From positions 806,001 to 870,000 of the forward strand of contig CP026657.1 in assembly GCA_023525915.1 (NCBI GenBank): a DNA stretch of 64,000 nt. Reading direction: 5' to 3'. Below are positions 24,084 through 32,257 of this stretch, in pieces. Numbering within the stretch: position 1 is the first letter of the stretch; each line of letters begins with the position of its first letter. Position numbers and translations under genes: made by a program. Origin of the DNA: Acetispira formosa (nom. nud.). Lineage in GTDB: Bacteria > Desulfobacterota > Desulfarculia > Adiutricales > Adiutricaceae. Below the pieces are notes generated by a model, which saw only the letters and a list, made by a program, of their open reading frames with translations, searched no databases and was not told where the DNA came from.

Positions 24084-24527
24084 ATGAGAATATCTACAAA
24101 AGGCCGCTATTCACTGAGAATATTACTTGATTTGGCCAGGCATAGAGACGACGGATATATCCCTCTCAAAACTATTGCCGAAAGGGAGGGGATTTCCAAA
24201 AAATACCTCGATCAGATCATGCTCATTTTAAACCGCACCGTTTTTTCGAAATCCACTCGCGGCGCCCAAGGCGGATACAAGCTGGCCAAAGCACCGGCCG
24301 AATATACGCTGGGTGATATTCTACGCCTTACCGAAGGAAGCATTTCCCGCTTGGTTTGTCTGGAAAATAATGGCGAAGACAGTCCACGTTCCTCCGAATG
24401 TACAGCGCGATGTGTTTGGGGTGGGCTTGAAAAAGTAATGACAGATTACCTCGATAACATGACCCTGCAAGACATGCTCAATCAACATGACACAATACTG
24501 CAAATTCATCAAATCGAAAAAAAATAA
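24084..24527 (+). CDS. Rrf2-family iron-sulfur-type transcriptional regulator
   Basis: A 147-residue winged-helix regulator: MRISTKGRYSLRILLDLARH begins the domain, the recognition region is LKTIAEREGISKKYLDQIM, and the wing is STRGAQGGYKLAK. Three cysteines in the C-terminal loop (LVCLENNG...SECTARCVWGG) match the spacing style of IscR-like Fe-S or cysteine-metabolism regulators. A frame opens upstream at 24012 but encodes transposase leftovers; GAGGTG at 24074-24079 supports ATG 24084. The IS481 remnant ends directly upstream and may have supplied the present promoter region. Confidence 0.9.
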   Translation: MRISTKGRYSLRILLDLARHRDDGYIPLKTIAEREGISKKYLDQIMLILNRTVFSKSTRGAQGGYKLAKAPAEYTLGDILRLTEGSISRLVCLENNGEDSPRSSECTARCVWGGLEKVMTDYLDNMTLQDMLNQHDTILQIHQIEKK

Positions 24528-24577
24528 ACTGGTTGATATTGTTATTCGATGTTTTTCTATCTAATTACTTTATTACG

Positions 24578-24772
24578 CTAACTTATAGTGGTACAGTGGG
24601 CTCCAGTTTGCAGCTTACGAGCGACATCCGCCCTGGGGCACGTCAATCCCGCTGCTAGATCGGACATGCCGAGATACGATTGCCGGTCGCCAAGGGTGGA
24701 GACGGTGTGATTGCACCCTGCCGCTTCCAGCCCAGCGGCCAGAAGCGACAGTATTTTTTGCTGAGAATCCAT
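24578..24772 (-). CDS. Phage-type protein, probably truncated
   Basis: A 64-residue frame starting MDSQQKILSLLAAGLEAAG with a strong GGAGG before the ATG at 24772. The CNHTVSTLGDRQSYLGMSDL and CPRADVARKL blocks look like the start of phage nuclease or Cas4/RecB-like proteins found next to ERF genes, but the protein stops soon after, so it is either truncated or a small unknown. It follows the ERF gene on the same strand after 55 bases that include a terminator. Family assignment is tentative. Confidence 0.45.
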   Translation of the reverse strand: MDSQQKILSLLAAGLEAAGCNHTVSTLGDRQSYLGMSDLAAGLTCPRADVARKLQTGAHCTTIS

Positions 24773-24789
24773 GATGTCCTCCAAACAAA

Positions 24790-24812
24790 AAGACCCCGAA
24801 GGGCCTCATCAT
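24790..24812 (-). terminator. Terminator after the ERF gene
   Basis: On the minus strand GAGGCCC-TTC-GGGGTC is followed by TTTTTG, 16 nt past the ERF stop codon. Confidence 0.7.
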
Positions 24813-24827
24813 TTTGATATTTCGTCA

Positions 24828-25493
24828 TTATTGTTGAAATTCAGCCGCGTCAGCATAACGCCACCATATTTTACGATCAGGGTTCCATTTGAAACCACTG
24901 CCGCTTAGTAAATCCCTCTTTGCCGAAGTATTGCCGGTGGCGATGACGCAGGGGCGGCCGTCTGGCACATTAACCAACTGGTAGTTGATTCCCTCAAACC
25001 GAGGTAACGTTTCCAGAACCGCACGCGAATTATTTCTGTTAGTTGACTCTTCCTTGGCGATTTTTTTCTGGCCCCTTCGAGAACGGCCGTAGGCGGCCTC
25101 CCCATCGTCATCTTCAACCACCAAGCCCACCAGTGTGGCCAAGGAATACCGCCTGGCGTAGGTCAGGGCAGAGCCATACCCTTGCGGATCTGCTTTCTGT
25201 AGCGGCATCACCATCAAAGATGCCTGCCATTGCCCACTGGCCGCATGAACCAGTTTCGTCACCAATCCCACATGGCCAGCTTCAACCGGCACAGCATACT
25301 GCACCAGCCATATGCCGTGCTTGAGCAACGCCTCCCGCGAGGCCTCCACCACAGAGTTCAATATGGCATAACGAGTTTTAGCGAATGGATTGTCCCCATC
25401 CTTCACTGCTGGGTTGATTTCAGCCTGTAGGGCAACTCTCTGCAATAGGGGATAGTTGCCCACTATGTTGCCCCAATAACCGGGGCAAGTCAA
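24828..25493 (-). CDS. ERF-superfamily phage single-strand annealing protein
   Basis: A 221-residue protein. Residues about 22-120 match the ERF family of phage recombination proteins: NPFAKTRYAILNSVVEASRE, HGIWLVQYAV, and the hallmark GYGSALTYARRYSLATLVGL followed by VEDDDGEAAYG. ERF proteins anneal complementary single strands during phage recombination. The first 20 residues (MTCPGYWGNIVGNYPL) do not fit the family, so the 5' end may have been altered. The C-terminal 60 residues (GFKWNPDRKIWWRYAD) resemble DUF5710-like tails. It lies 85 bases from the 3' end of ssrA and is part of a small prophage remnant. Confidence 0.85.
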   Translation of the reverse strand: MTCPGYWGNIVGNYPLLQRVALQAEINPAVKDGDNPFAKTRYAILNSVVEASREALLKHGIWLVQYAVPVEAGHVGLVTKLVHAASGQWQASLMVMPLQKADPQGYGSALTYARRYSLATLVGLVVEDDDGEAAYGRSRRGQKKIAKEESTNRNNSRAVLETLPRFEGINYQLVNVPDGRPCVIATGNTSAKRDLLSGSGFKWNPDRKIWWRYADAAEFQQ

Positions 25494-25530
25494 GGGATGG
25501 AAGGGGATATTGGGGAGCCCCAGAAAAGCA

Positions 25531-25556
25531 AAAAGCCCTTGAATTTCAAGGGCCTT
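25531..25556 (-). terminator. Terminator of ssrA
   Basis: On the minus strand AAGGCCCTTGAA/TTCAAGGGCTT hairpin is followed by TTTGCTTTT, about 25 nt after the mature 3' end of tmRNA. Confidence 0.82.
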
Positions 25557-25578
25557 AGTATGCTTTGGTAAACTTGGA

Positions 25579-25933
25579 TGGTGGAGGCGGCGGGAATTGA
25601 ACCCGCGTCCGAGAATCTTCCCCCTAGACTTCTACAGGTTTAGTTCATTGTTTGGTTCTCGCTCCGCGATCGCCAATGAACAGGCTACCGCAAAAGCCAG
25701 CGACATGCTTTTCTCACTTTCACCGTCATCTCGCCACCGATGAAAGCCAGCCCATTTGCTTACACCACAACACCACCGCGGGCCACGTTAACATTGTGAT
25801 GCTAGCCTTAAGCGGCTAGAGCGTACTCGTATGAGTCTGCTTTTGTATTTAGTCCCTTTGGATTAACGAGTCATCGGGTTGCTCGACCTGCCACCTAAGG
25901 TTCAACTATCCCCGTCGAAACCATGTCGCCCCC
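25579..25933 (-). ncRNA. ssrA: Transfer-messenger RNA (tmRNA)
   Basis: A 355 nt tmRNA. The acceptor stem pairs GGGGGCG at the 5' end (25933) with CGCCTCC at the 3' end, followed by A and CCA (25579-25581); the T arm is GCGGGTTCAATTCCCGC. The 5' part has the universal GACATGGTTTCGACGGGG. The tag reading frame ends ADSYEYALAA then TAA near 25805-25850, with the YALAA degradation signal typical of proteobacteria. It rescues stalled ribosomes and tags the products. Phage genes directly beyond its 3' end fit the well-known use of ssrA as an integration site. Confidence 0.97.
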
Positions 25934-26447
25934 TTTTATTTTCTTCAGTTCATATTATGAACCAAATTGAATATAATCATTCCACCACATCTTTGCAAGT
26001 TTTTTATCCGAACTTTCAGTATTTTTTATGAATAATTATTTTTTAACAAACGACTTGAATCAAATATTCAAGCCCTTTAAAGTAAATCAAAAGAATTCCG
26101 ACTCATTGATCTAAGATTACAAGCTACTGATAACACTTCAATAATTATATAAACATCAAGTAGCACATCAGAAAAAGGCAACATTTTGGCTAAAAATCGT
26201 CAAACGCCGCTCAATTATGATTAAAGCTTTTTTTAGTATAGCTTTTACCATATTGGACGATAAGAAAATCAGTTGAAGGAAAGTTTGAGCCAGCTCGAAC
26301 AATACTCCGGAATTAACAGCCTATGGCCGTGACTTATGAACCAGCCCAGGGAACCGGGTGCCGGACTATGAAAAATTCCAGCGGTTCAAGGAAGAGCCGG
26401 TTCTGTTGCAGTCAGTCGTCATCACATGATTAAAGATTGGAGAACTT
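25934..26447. other. AT-rich intergenic region
   Basis: About 510 bases between the ssrA 5' end and a small gene. The first 350 are strongly AT-rich; no frame with a ribosome-binding site was found. It must contain the ssrA promoter on the minus strand. Confidence 0.5.
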
Positions 26448-26627
26448 ATGAACGAAGTCAACATTCAGCCAATTAGTCCCGAGAATTCTACAGCCACGCC
26501 TAACGCCGAACTGGCCAAGATGGTCAATAAGCCTCCCCGGGAGGATCTGCTTAAGCAGATGAGCGAATCCATGCAGGTTCAGGTCCAGCAGATGTCCCTC
26601 CTGGCCCTCAAGCTGCTTGGCGGCTGA
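26448..26627 (+). CDS. Small hypothetical protein, 59 residues
   Basis: Starts MNEVNIQPISPENSTATPN, then an amphipathic helical stretch ELAKMVNKPPREDLLKQ and QVQVQQMSLLALKLLGG. GATTGGAGAAC provides a clear ribosome-binding site, and a strong terminator follows 20 nt after the stop, so it is a single-gene unit. It resembles in size and style small putative motility proteins, but I cannot assign it. GC content and codon use match the host genes and differ from the AT-rich DNA before it. Confidence 0.72.
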   Translation: MNEVNIQPISPENSTATPNAELAKMVNKPPREDLLKQMSESMQVQVQQMSLLALKLLGG

Positions 26628-26647
26628 ATCAGATATTGAATGGTTAT

Positions 26648-26680
26648 AAAGAGAGCCCGCTTTTGAGCGGGCTCTCTTTA
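26648..26680. terminator. Bidirectional terminator
   Basis: AAAGAGAGCCCGCT/AGCGGGCTCTCTTT, a perfect 14 bp stem with loop TTTG and A/T runs on both sides. It separates the small gene from the convergent end of serA. Confidence 0.93.
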
Positions 26681-26712
26681 TATTTCACAGTCAGCTATCA
26701 GGGGCGGTTAGG

Positions 26713-27657
26713 TCAGGCATTCACCACACCCTCCATCGCACCTTTTTGAAAATAAGCTATCATCTGTTTAGCTACCGCCACAGCCACATTGACCTGACTT
26801 TCCGCAGTAGAGGCTCCAACGTGGGGCATACCGATGAAATTATCCAAAGCCAGCAGAGGATTATTGGCTTCCAGCGGCTCTTTGGAGAAAACATCCATAG
26901 CCGCACCAGCCAGTTTACCGTCCTTCAGAGCTCCAGCTAAATCATCTTCGTTAACCAGGCCGCCCCGGGCGCAGTTGATGAGGTAGGCACCGGGTTTCAT
27001 TTTGGCAAAAGTTTCAGCACAGATCATATTAGTGGTTTCCGGCGTTTTGGGCAGATGAAGAGTGATGAAATCACTGCCGGAATAAATTTCATCTAAGGCA
27101 GCGGGCCTGGCCCCAGCCGCCCTGATTTGATTTTCATTCAGGTAGGGATCATAAGCCAGAACGCTCATTCCTATGCCTTGAGCCATAGCCCCAACGCGCC
27201 GCCCGATAGCGCCATAGCCTATGACGCCGATGGTCTTGCCCAGAAGTTCAGTGCCGGCCAGTTTGTTCTTCTCCCAGCGCCCTTCCTTTAATGAAGAACA
27301 CCCGTCCACTATGTGGCGCACCAGAGCGAACATCAGGCCAAACACAAGCTCCGCCACTCCGTTGGCGTTCTGGCCAGGGGTGTTCATAACTTTGACATTG
27401 GCGGCGGTGGCCGCCGCGACATCGATGGTGTCGACACCGGCGCCGGCCCGGCCGACTATTTTTAAATTTGCGGCTTTAGCCAGAAGATCGGCCGTGACCT
27501 TGGTTGCGCTGCGCACCACCAGACCATCATACTCGCCGATGATTTTCATCAGCTCATCAAGCTCTAAGCCCGGCTTGATATCCACCTGGAATCCGGCTTC
27601 CTGAAACAACTGGGGACAGACCGGGTCGATTTTTTCACTTATCAATATTTTAGGCAC
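26713..27657 (-). CDS. serA: D-3-phosphoglycerate dehydrogenase, short form
   Basis: Oxidises 3-phosphoglycerate to phosphohydroxypyruvate, the first step of serine synthesis. It has 314 residues, with the D-isomer dehydrogenase fold: VVRSATKVTADLL, GRAGAGVDTIDV, NAD-binding GYGAIGRR (near 148-155), catalytic Arg in NCARGG, Glu in FSKEPL and His in PHVGAS. It has no C-terminal ACT domain, so it is probably not inhibited by serine in the way longer enzymes are. It follows serC after 10 nt, the classic serC-serA operon for serine biosynthesis. Confidence 0.94.
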   Translation of the reverse strand: MPKILISEKIDPVCPQLFQEAGFQVDIKPGLELDELMKIIGEYDGLVVRSATKVTADLLAKAANLKIVGRAGAGVDTIDVAAATAANVKVMNTPGQNANGVAELVFGLMFALVRHIVDGCSSLKEGRWEKNKLAGTELLGKTIGVIGYGAIGRRVGAMAQGIGMSVLAYDPYLNENQIRAAGARPAALDEIYSGSDFITLHLPKTPETTNMICAETFAKMKPGAYLINCARGGLVNEDDLAGALKDGKLAGAAMDVFSKEPLEANNPLLALDNFIGMPHVGASTAESQVNVAVAVAKQMIAYFQKGAMEGVVNA

Positions 27658-27667
27658 GACTTAATCC

Positions 27668-28753
27668 TCAACCATTCTTGTGCTGAAACTCAACCATGAA
27701 CTCGATGAGCTTGTTGACATCTTCCTGAGTGACGGCGTTGTAGAGGGAGGCGCGGATGCCGCCGACGCTGCGGTGGCCGCCAAGGCCTTCCAATCCGTTC
27801 TGTGAGGCTTCTTTTTTGAAGCGTTTTTCCAGTTCCTCACTCGGCAGACGATAGGTGACATTCATGGTTGAGCGGCTGCACTGGCGGGCCGTGCCGCGAT
27901 AAAAGCCGTCGCTGTTGTCAATGGCCCGATAGAGAGCCTCGGCCTTGGCCTTGTTGATGGCCGCCATGTTCGACAAGCCCCCGACGGTGTTCTTCAGCCA
28001 CTTGAAAGTGAGGCCGCACATATAGATGCCCCAAACCGGCGGGGTGTTATACATGCTGTCATTTTTGATATAAATGGGATAGCTCATCATGCTGGGCACA
28101 TCCAGACGGGCCTTGTCGGCAAAGGAGCGGCGCATGGCCACCACGGTCACCCCGGCCGGGCCGACGTTTTTCTGCGCGCCGCCGTAAATCAGGCCAAAGG
28201 GTTCGGTATCGATGGGGCGGGAGAGAAGTTCCGAAGACATATCGGCCACCAGCGGAGCCGGGGCGTTGTGGGGAAATTTCTTCCACTGGGTGCCGCGAAC
28301 GGTATTGTTGGTGGTGATATAGATATATTTGGCTTCGTGATCGAAGTCGAAAGCATCGGGGATGTAGGTGAAATCATCTTCTTCACTGCTGGCGGCCAGG
28401 CGCGGCTTGGCGCCGCAAATCTGGGCTTCCTTATAGGCTTTGGTGGACCACAATCCCGTATTGACATAATCACAGCGGCCGCCGGGACCGGCGAAGTTGA
28501 GGGCGATCATGGCAAACTGGAGACTCGCGCCGCCCTGACAGAAGACGACGGCCCATTCATCTTCATCCAGACCCAGAAGATCGCGGAAGTCTGCCTCCGC
28601 CTCCTTGGCCATTGCCATAACTTTTTTACTTCGGTGGGTGTTCTCCATAATCGACATGCCGGTACCATTCCAGTCCAGCATATCACGTGCGGCTTCTTCA
28701 AGAACTTCCACCGGGAGTGCTCCCGGACCTCCATTAAAATTCGAAACTCTCAT
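27668..28753 (-). CDS. serC: Phosphoserine aminotransferase
   Basis: PLP enzyme converting phosphohydroxypyruvate and glutamate to phosphoserine. It has 361 residues, full length. Motifs: FNGGPGALPVEVLEEA at the start, GMSIMENTHRSK, FCQGGASLQFAMI, DMSSELLSRPID, and the PLP-binding Lys in YGGAQKNVGPAG (near residue 200), plus GGHRSVGGIRASLYNA at the end. First gene of a two-gene operon with serA. The third pathway enzyme, serB, is not in the window. Confidence 0.97.
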   Translation of the reverse strand: MRVSNFNGGPGALPVEVLEEAARDMLDWNGTGMSIMENTHRSKKVMAMAKEAEADFRDLLGLDEDEWAVVFCQGGASLQFAMIALNFAGPGGRCDYVNTGLWSTKAYKEAQICGAKPRLAASSEEDDFTYIPDAFDFDHEAKYIYITTNNTVRGTQWKKFPHNAPAPLVADMSSELLSRPIDTEPFGLIYGGAQKNVGPAGVTVVAMRRSFADKARLDVPSMMSYPIYIKNDSMYNTPPVWGIYMCGLTFKWLKNTVGGLSNMAAINKAKAEALYRAIDNSDGFYRGTARQCSRSTMNVTYRLPSEELEKRFKKEASQNGLEGLGGHRSVGGIRASLYNAVTQEDVNKLIEFMVEFQHKNG

Positions 28754-28892
28754 GTCGACTCCCCCGCGCCATAACTCATAGCGCGACTAATAAATATGTA
28801 CCTCTTTGGTCAAGCACAATTTTGTACTATAAAATGAGAGTCGGGTTGCGTCAAGATATTTGTGCGTGGGTGCGTAGTCCGCACTGGACTAT

Positions 28893-29052
28893 GTCTAGGC
28901 GAGTCTTTCCAGTAATCGCTAACACTGGCGGCCATCATCGTATTAAGAGCGTTGCCCCCTTGGCTATGGAGATGGCCATAGCCAAGGGGGCAACGCTCTT
29001 AATACGATGATGGCCACCATACCTCACTATTACGGGAAGGGCTCACCTAGAC
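28893..29052. repeat. 160 bp long palindrome
   Basis: A perfect 40 bp inner stem (GGCCATCATCGTATTAAGAG at 28930 onward; complement ending 29015) with a 6 nt loop lies inside outer arms GTCTAGG/CCTAGAC that pair imperfectly over 25 bp. It lies between divergent serC and the end of the lipoprotein gene. It has no coding role; it could form a very stable hairpin in RNA from either strand, or a cruciform. Confidence 0.85.
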
Positions 29053-29054
29053 GA

Positions 29055-29104
29055 AGGATGCGCGAGCATCCGTGGGTCCAGGGCTATGCCCTGGCTATGC
29101 CCTG
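29055..29104. repeat. GGATGC/CCAGGGCT hairpin repeat, second copy
   Basis: GGATGC-GCGA-GCATCC then CCAGGGCTATGCCCTGG, matching the repeat at 14285 and, more loosely, 7463. It directly follows the stop of the lipoprotein gene on the minus strand and may end its transcript. Confidence 0.6.
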
Positions 29105-29105
29105 G

Positions 29106-30614
29106 TTAGCGGAAAATAGTTTTAATATAGCGCTCGAAATAGGCGTTGTTGTTCAGTAAAAGGCAGCCGTTCCAGGCCTGACCGGTCCCGGCCTCGCGGG
29201 CCAGATCATTGGCCAGAGCGTAGCCGGCCGCGTTGGTATCGCCATAGACAAAGATCACCTCCAGGTTGCTTCCAAACTCCATACGCAGTCGGCCCAAGGC
29301 GTCGCGCACTGTCTGAGGTTGGTCATCACCCATGAATTCCGAAAAAACCAAGAGCACCTTGCGGCCGGGAATGGCCATAAGATCATTGGCCGTCTCGGTC
29401 AGGCCCATGGCCAGAGAAGCCTTGTCCGGGTCCGCGACCAGACGGGAGACAGCCGCTTCCATCTCCGGGCGATAGAAAATTGAAGGGCCGTAAATGGCTT
29501 TTTTAGTTGGACGAGAGCCTTCGTCGTTCCACCAGGCTTTAATTCTGGAGGGAACATCACGATAGGTTTCCAGAGGCTTTTTGACTATGGGCACCAGCGC
29601 GGCGATATAGGAGGTGTCGGGAATATAAATGATCGTTCGCAGAATAGTGGTGTTCAACCGCCCGGCTTCGGAGAATCCGGCGCAGGCTGAAGCGTCGGAG
29701 CGGGAGGCGCTGGGGCCGACTTGACCGATATAGCCCTTCAGACTGGACATGTCGGCCAGCACGACGATACCGGGCTGGGTGGCGGCCGAGTGTTTGGCTG
29801 AAGCCAGGGTCTGCCCATCCGCTTTCCAATCACGATGGTCTTCAGTGGGTGAGAGGTAGACCCGGTGCCACATGCTGCCGCCTGTGCCCTCACTTTCCAC
29901 CGACGCCTGCCAGCCGGCCCTGGTCAGGGCTTCGGCTTCGGCCTGGGCCCGCCAGGGGTCCCTGTAACTGCCCACATATTGGCCGTACACATTTTTCTTA
30001 AAGGCCTCACCGCTGGCCGCCGATGATTCCGGCCCCAGGGGACGTCCAGCCGTCTGTTTGACCTGATCACTGAGCTTGGCTGATTTCAGGCTCTGCCCCT
30101 GAGTCTGGGCGGTGGTCGATTCAATCTCACCCGGATGATCGACCGGCACGACCTGATAACTGCGCACCAGCCCTTCAGCTTTCAGACGCTGACCGAGAGT
30201 CTCGGCATCGGCTTTTTCACCAAAAAGCCCGGCCAGCACCAGATAGAACTCGCCCAGGTCGGTCTTGAAAACAGTCCCCTTCTCTTCCAGCCTCCTCTTC
30301 AGCACAAAAGCAGTCAGGCCCTGGTTTCGCAGATTGCCGGCCATTCTTTCAGCCGGTTCAATATCCAGATAGCGGCCGACAAAAACCGAACTGTAGAGCC
30401 CATCCGGGAAAAGGCGGCCGATGGTGCTGTCGTAGACGCTGCCAGCCACCGAGCCGACCACGCCGGGCTCGGTAACTTCCGCGCCGTCCGGGCCGGGGCC
30501 TTTAACCGTCATCACCTGCGGTTCGTTGTTTGGCTCTCCGCCGCAGGCGGTCAGGCCCCAGAGAATGATCAGAAGAGAAGTCAGCATCATGTTTTTTTTA
30601 AAAGAATGTTGCAT
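29106..30614 (-). CDS. Lipoprotein with SPOR-like and VWA-like domains
   Basis: A 502-residue envelope protein. Signal MMLTSLLIILWGLTACGG has a good lipobox (LTAC, Cys about residue 24). Two SPOR-like repeats follow: about 70-155 (YSSVFVGRYLDIEPAERMAGNLRNQG) and 210-255 (YGQYVGSYRDPWRAQAEAEA), the type that binds denuded peptidoglycan. The C-terminal 230 residues look like a von Willebrand A fold with ADMSSLKG in the place of the metal site (one Ser missing from DxSxS) and RKVLLVFSEFMGDD later. The combination is unusual. The same strand further upstream carries a VWA-FHA protein and two GTPases, possibly related in function. Confidence 0.75.
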   Translation of the reverse strand: MQHSFKKNMMLTSLLIILWGLTACGGEPNNEPQVMTVKGPGPDGAEVTEPGVVGSVAGSVYDSTIGRLFPDGLYSSVFVGRYLDIEPAERMAGNLRNQGLTAFVLKRRLEEKGTVFKTDLGEFYLVLAGLFGEKADAETLGQRLKAEGLVRSYQVVPVDHPGEIESTTAQTQGQSLKSAKLSDQVKQTAGRPLGPESSAASGEAFKKNVYGQYVGSYRDPWRAQAEAEALTRAGWQASVESEGTGGSMWHRVYLSPTEDHRDWKADGQTLASAKHSAATQPGIVVLADMSSLKGYIGQVGPSASRSDASACAGFSEAGRLNTTILRTIIYIPDTSYIAALVPIVKKPLETYRDVPSRIKAWWNDEGSRPTKKAIYGPSIFYRPEMEAAVSRLVADPDKASLAMGLTETANDLMAIPGRKVLLVFSEFMGDDQPQTVRDALGRLRMEFGSNLEVIFVYGDTNAAGYALANDLAREAGTGQAWNGCLLLNNNAYFERYIKTIFR

Positions 30615-30875
30615 ATGGCTACCTGTGCATTATAATAGTAAATATTTGCCCTCTTGGTTTCTCACCCCGTTAATTTTAAACCATCATGGCCAAAGAAACC
30701 AGCCTCTTCAATAACTGAAGAAGGCAGCCTTTGCCTGGAACGCGGCCATAGAAGAAGCACGGGGCAAAGCAAAAATTTCCTCTGAACGGCAAGTATTACC
30801 TATATGTTGTATGGCCTCAAGAAGTCTCCAAAATTAAAAATCAGCAAAAACAGCAACTTAAATATTTCACATTTT

Positions 30876-30892
30876 TTGGCCCGTCAATTGCT
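30876..30892 (+). promoter_or_regulatory. Sigma-54-type promoter
   Basis: TTGGCCCG-TCAA-TTGCT matches the -24/-12 consensus (TTGGCACG, four bases, TTGCW) in all but one position, with the required GG-to-GC spacing. It would start a transcript about 110 bases before the gene at 31012. In these bacteria such promoters drive flagellar or other activator-dependent genes. Confidence 0.65.
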
Positions 30893-31011
30893 TATAAATC
30901 CCGCGAAAGCGAAGAACCCCCGAATGGGTTCAACGATAGTTTAGAGGAAACCTTTTGTCCGCCATCCCAGTGCGACGGCCCTGAAGGGTTCGTAAAAATG
31001 CGAGGCACCAT

Positions 31012-31488
31012 ATGAAAATCACATCAACCGATCATGCGGAACATCTGAGGAGCCTTCAGAATAGCGGCGACGCCAATAAGCTGAAGGAAGACCTTGGCTT
31101 TTCCCGTCTTCTGGAAGAGAAAAGCCAGGCCGCCCCGGCCACCGCGGAGAATGCCACCGGCGCCAGCGTGGCCAACATGATGAACAACAGCGGCCTGGTG
31201 GGCATGATCATGGCCAATAAGGGTGTATCCGAAGTCAGGAACACTCCCCAGCAGCAGTTGGAGAGCACTCTGGACAAGTTGGATCAGTATGCCAGCGCCC
31301 TTGGCGACAGCAGCAAGACCCTGAAGGACATTGAGCCGCTGGCCGAAGACATGCGCAAGGCGGCCGGCCAGCTCTCTGAAACCAGCAGCAAGCTCTCTGA
31401 CGACGACCCCATGAAGGGTCTGACCAATGAGGCGGCGGTTCTGGCCACGGTCGAAGCCATGAAGTTCAAGCGCGGCGACTACGTATAA
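31012..31488 (+). CDS. Hypothetical helical protein, probably flagellum-associated
   Basis: A 158-residue soluble protein. Residues 1-60 are low-complexity polar, then a NSGLVGMIMANKGV segment, then long amphipathic helices (QQQLESTLDKLDQYASALGD, DIEPLAEDMRKAAGQL) and a conserved-looking end TVEAMKFKRGDYV. I know of no named family, but proteins with this ending occur near flagellar genes of deltaproteobacteria. The sigma-54-type promoter upstream agrees with this. Its role could be a chaperone or regulator. A second small gene follows after 64 bases. Confidence 0.7.
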   Translation: MKITSTDHAEHLRSLQNSGDANKLKEDLGFSRLLEEKSQAAPATAENATGASVANMMNNSGLVGMIMANKGVSEVRNTPQQQLESTLDKLDQYASALGDSSKTLKDIEPLAEDMRKAAGQLSETSSKLSDDDPMKGLTNEAAVLATVEAMKFKRGDYV

Positions 31489-31552
31489 TCAGGGCGGCAA
31501 TTAATTCCCGCCGGTTTCAGGCGGATCCGGGTGAGGAGCTGAGGTTGTAATC

Positions 31553-31879
31553 ATGCAGATTACCCAACACAACAGCTATAACAGTTTAGGCAGGATAGGC
31601 CCTCATTATGAGCGGCCGGAGTATCGTCCGCCTGAGCAGAACGCCCCGGAGACCCAGCCTGAAACCACGCGCGGGGACCGCAGCACCCTCAGCACCCGCA
31701 ATACTGATGTTCCGGTCAAAAAGGCGGTGGCCATGCCGACGGGCAAGGTCAACCTGGCCGCGGCCAAAGATTTGACGGAAGCCACAGCCAGCCTGATTCA
31801 GGGCCTCACGCCGGAGAGCACCAGCCAGGAACCCCACATGTGGCTCCGTTCCAGCCTGATGACTCCGGTTTATGCCTAG
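31553..31879 (+). CDS. Hypothetical protein following the sigma-54-linked gene
   Basis: A 108-residue protein, unrecognised. The first 55 residues are Pro/Glu/Arg-rich and likely disordered (EYRPPEQNAPETQPETTRGD); the second half has one amphipathic helix (AAAKDLTEATASLIQGL). GTGAGGAGCTGAGG upstream gives a ribosome-binding site. It probably forms an operon with the gene before it. It stops 20 bases before a paired-hairpin repeat. Confidence 0.62.
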   Translation: MQITQHNSYNSLGRIGPHYERPEYRPPEQNAPETQPETTRGDRSTLSTRNTDVPVKKAVAMPTGKVNLAAAKDLTEATASLIQGLTPESTSQEPHMWLRSSLMTPVYA

Positions 31880-31899
31880 TTCACTAAACCCCTAACCCG

Positions 31900-32115
31900 C
31901 CGGAAGTCGGAGTTTGATTTTGTCCTGTCTCCGTTCCGGGGGTCTTAGTCACGGAGACAGGACAAAATCAAACTCCGACTTCCGGCTCCCGCTCGTCCAG
32001 GCACACTTGCCCCCAGGAAAGCCGACCAGGCAGCCGCCGGGAGAAATGTTTTTGCCCGGCTCCGTGACTAACGACCCCCGGAACGGAGCCGGGCAAAAAC
32101 ATTTCTCCCGGCGGC
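31900..32115. repeat. Paired long-hairpin repeat, locus 3 (units A and B)
   Basis: Unit A 31900-31985 and unit B 32033-32115. Unit A differs from loci 1 and 2 at many stem positions (GTCGGAGTTTGATTTTGTCC), yet the far arm changes in step (GGACAAAATCAAACTCCGAC), leaving the stem perfect. The loop and the 23 nt linker GCCGACCAGGCAGCC before unit B are conserved. Confidence 0.9.
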
Positions 32116-32257
32116 GGTTTTCCGCTTTTCCACTGACGGACTTTAGGCCGGAAAGTGGGTGGACAGGAAAATTTATAAACAGCCATAAAGCTGACTCGCG
32201 GAAAAATCACACTTTTTGCCTATTCGTGAGCCGTCGGTCAGAGGTAAAAAACAGGAA

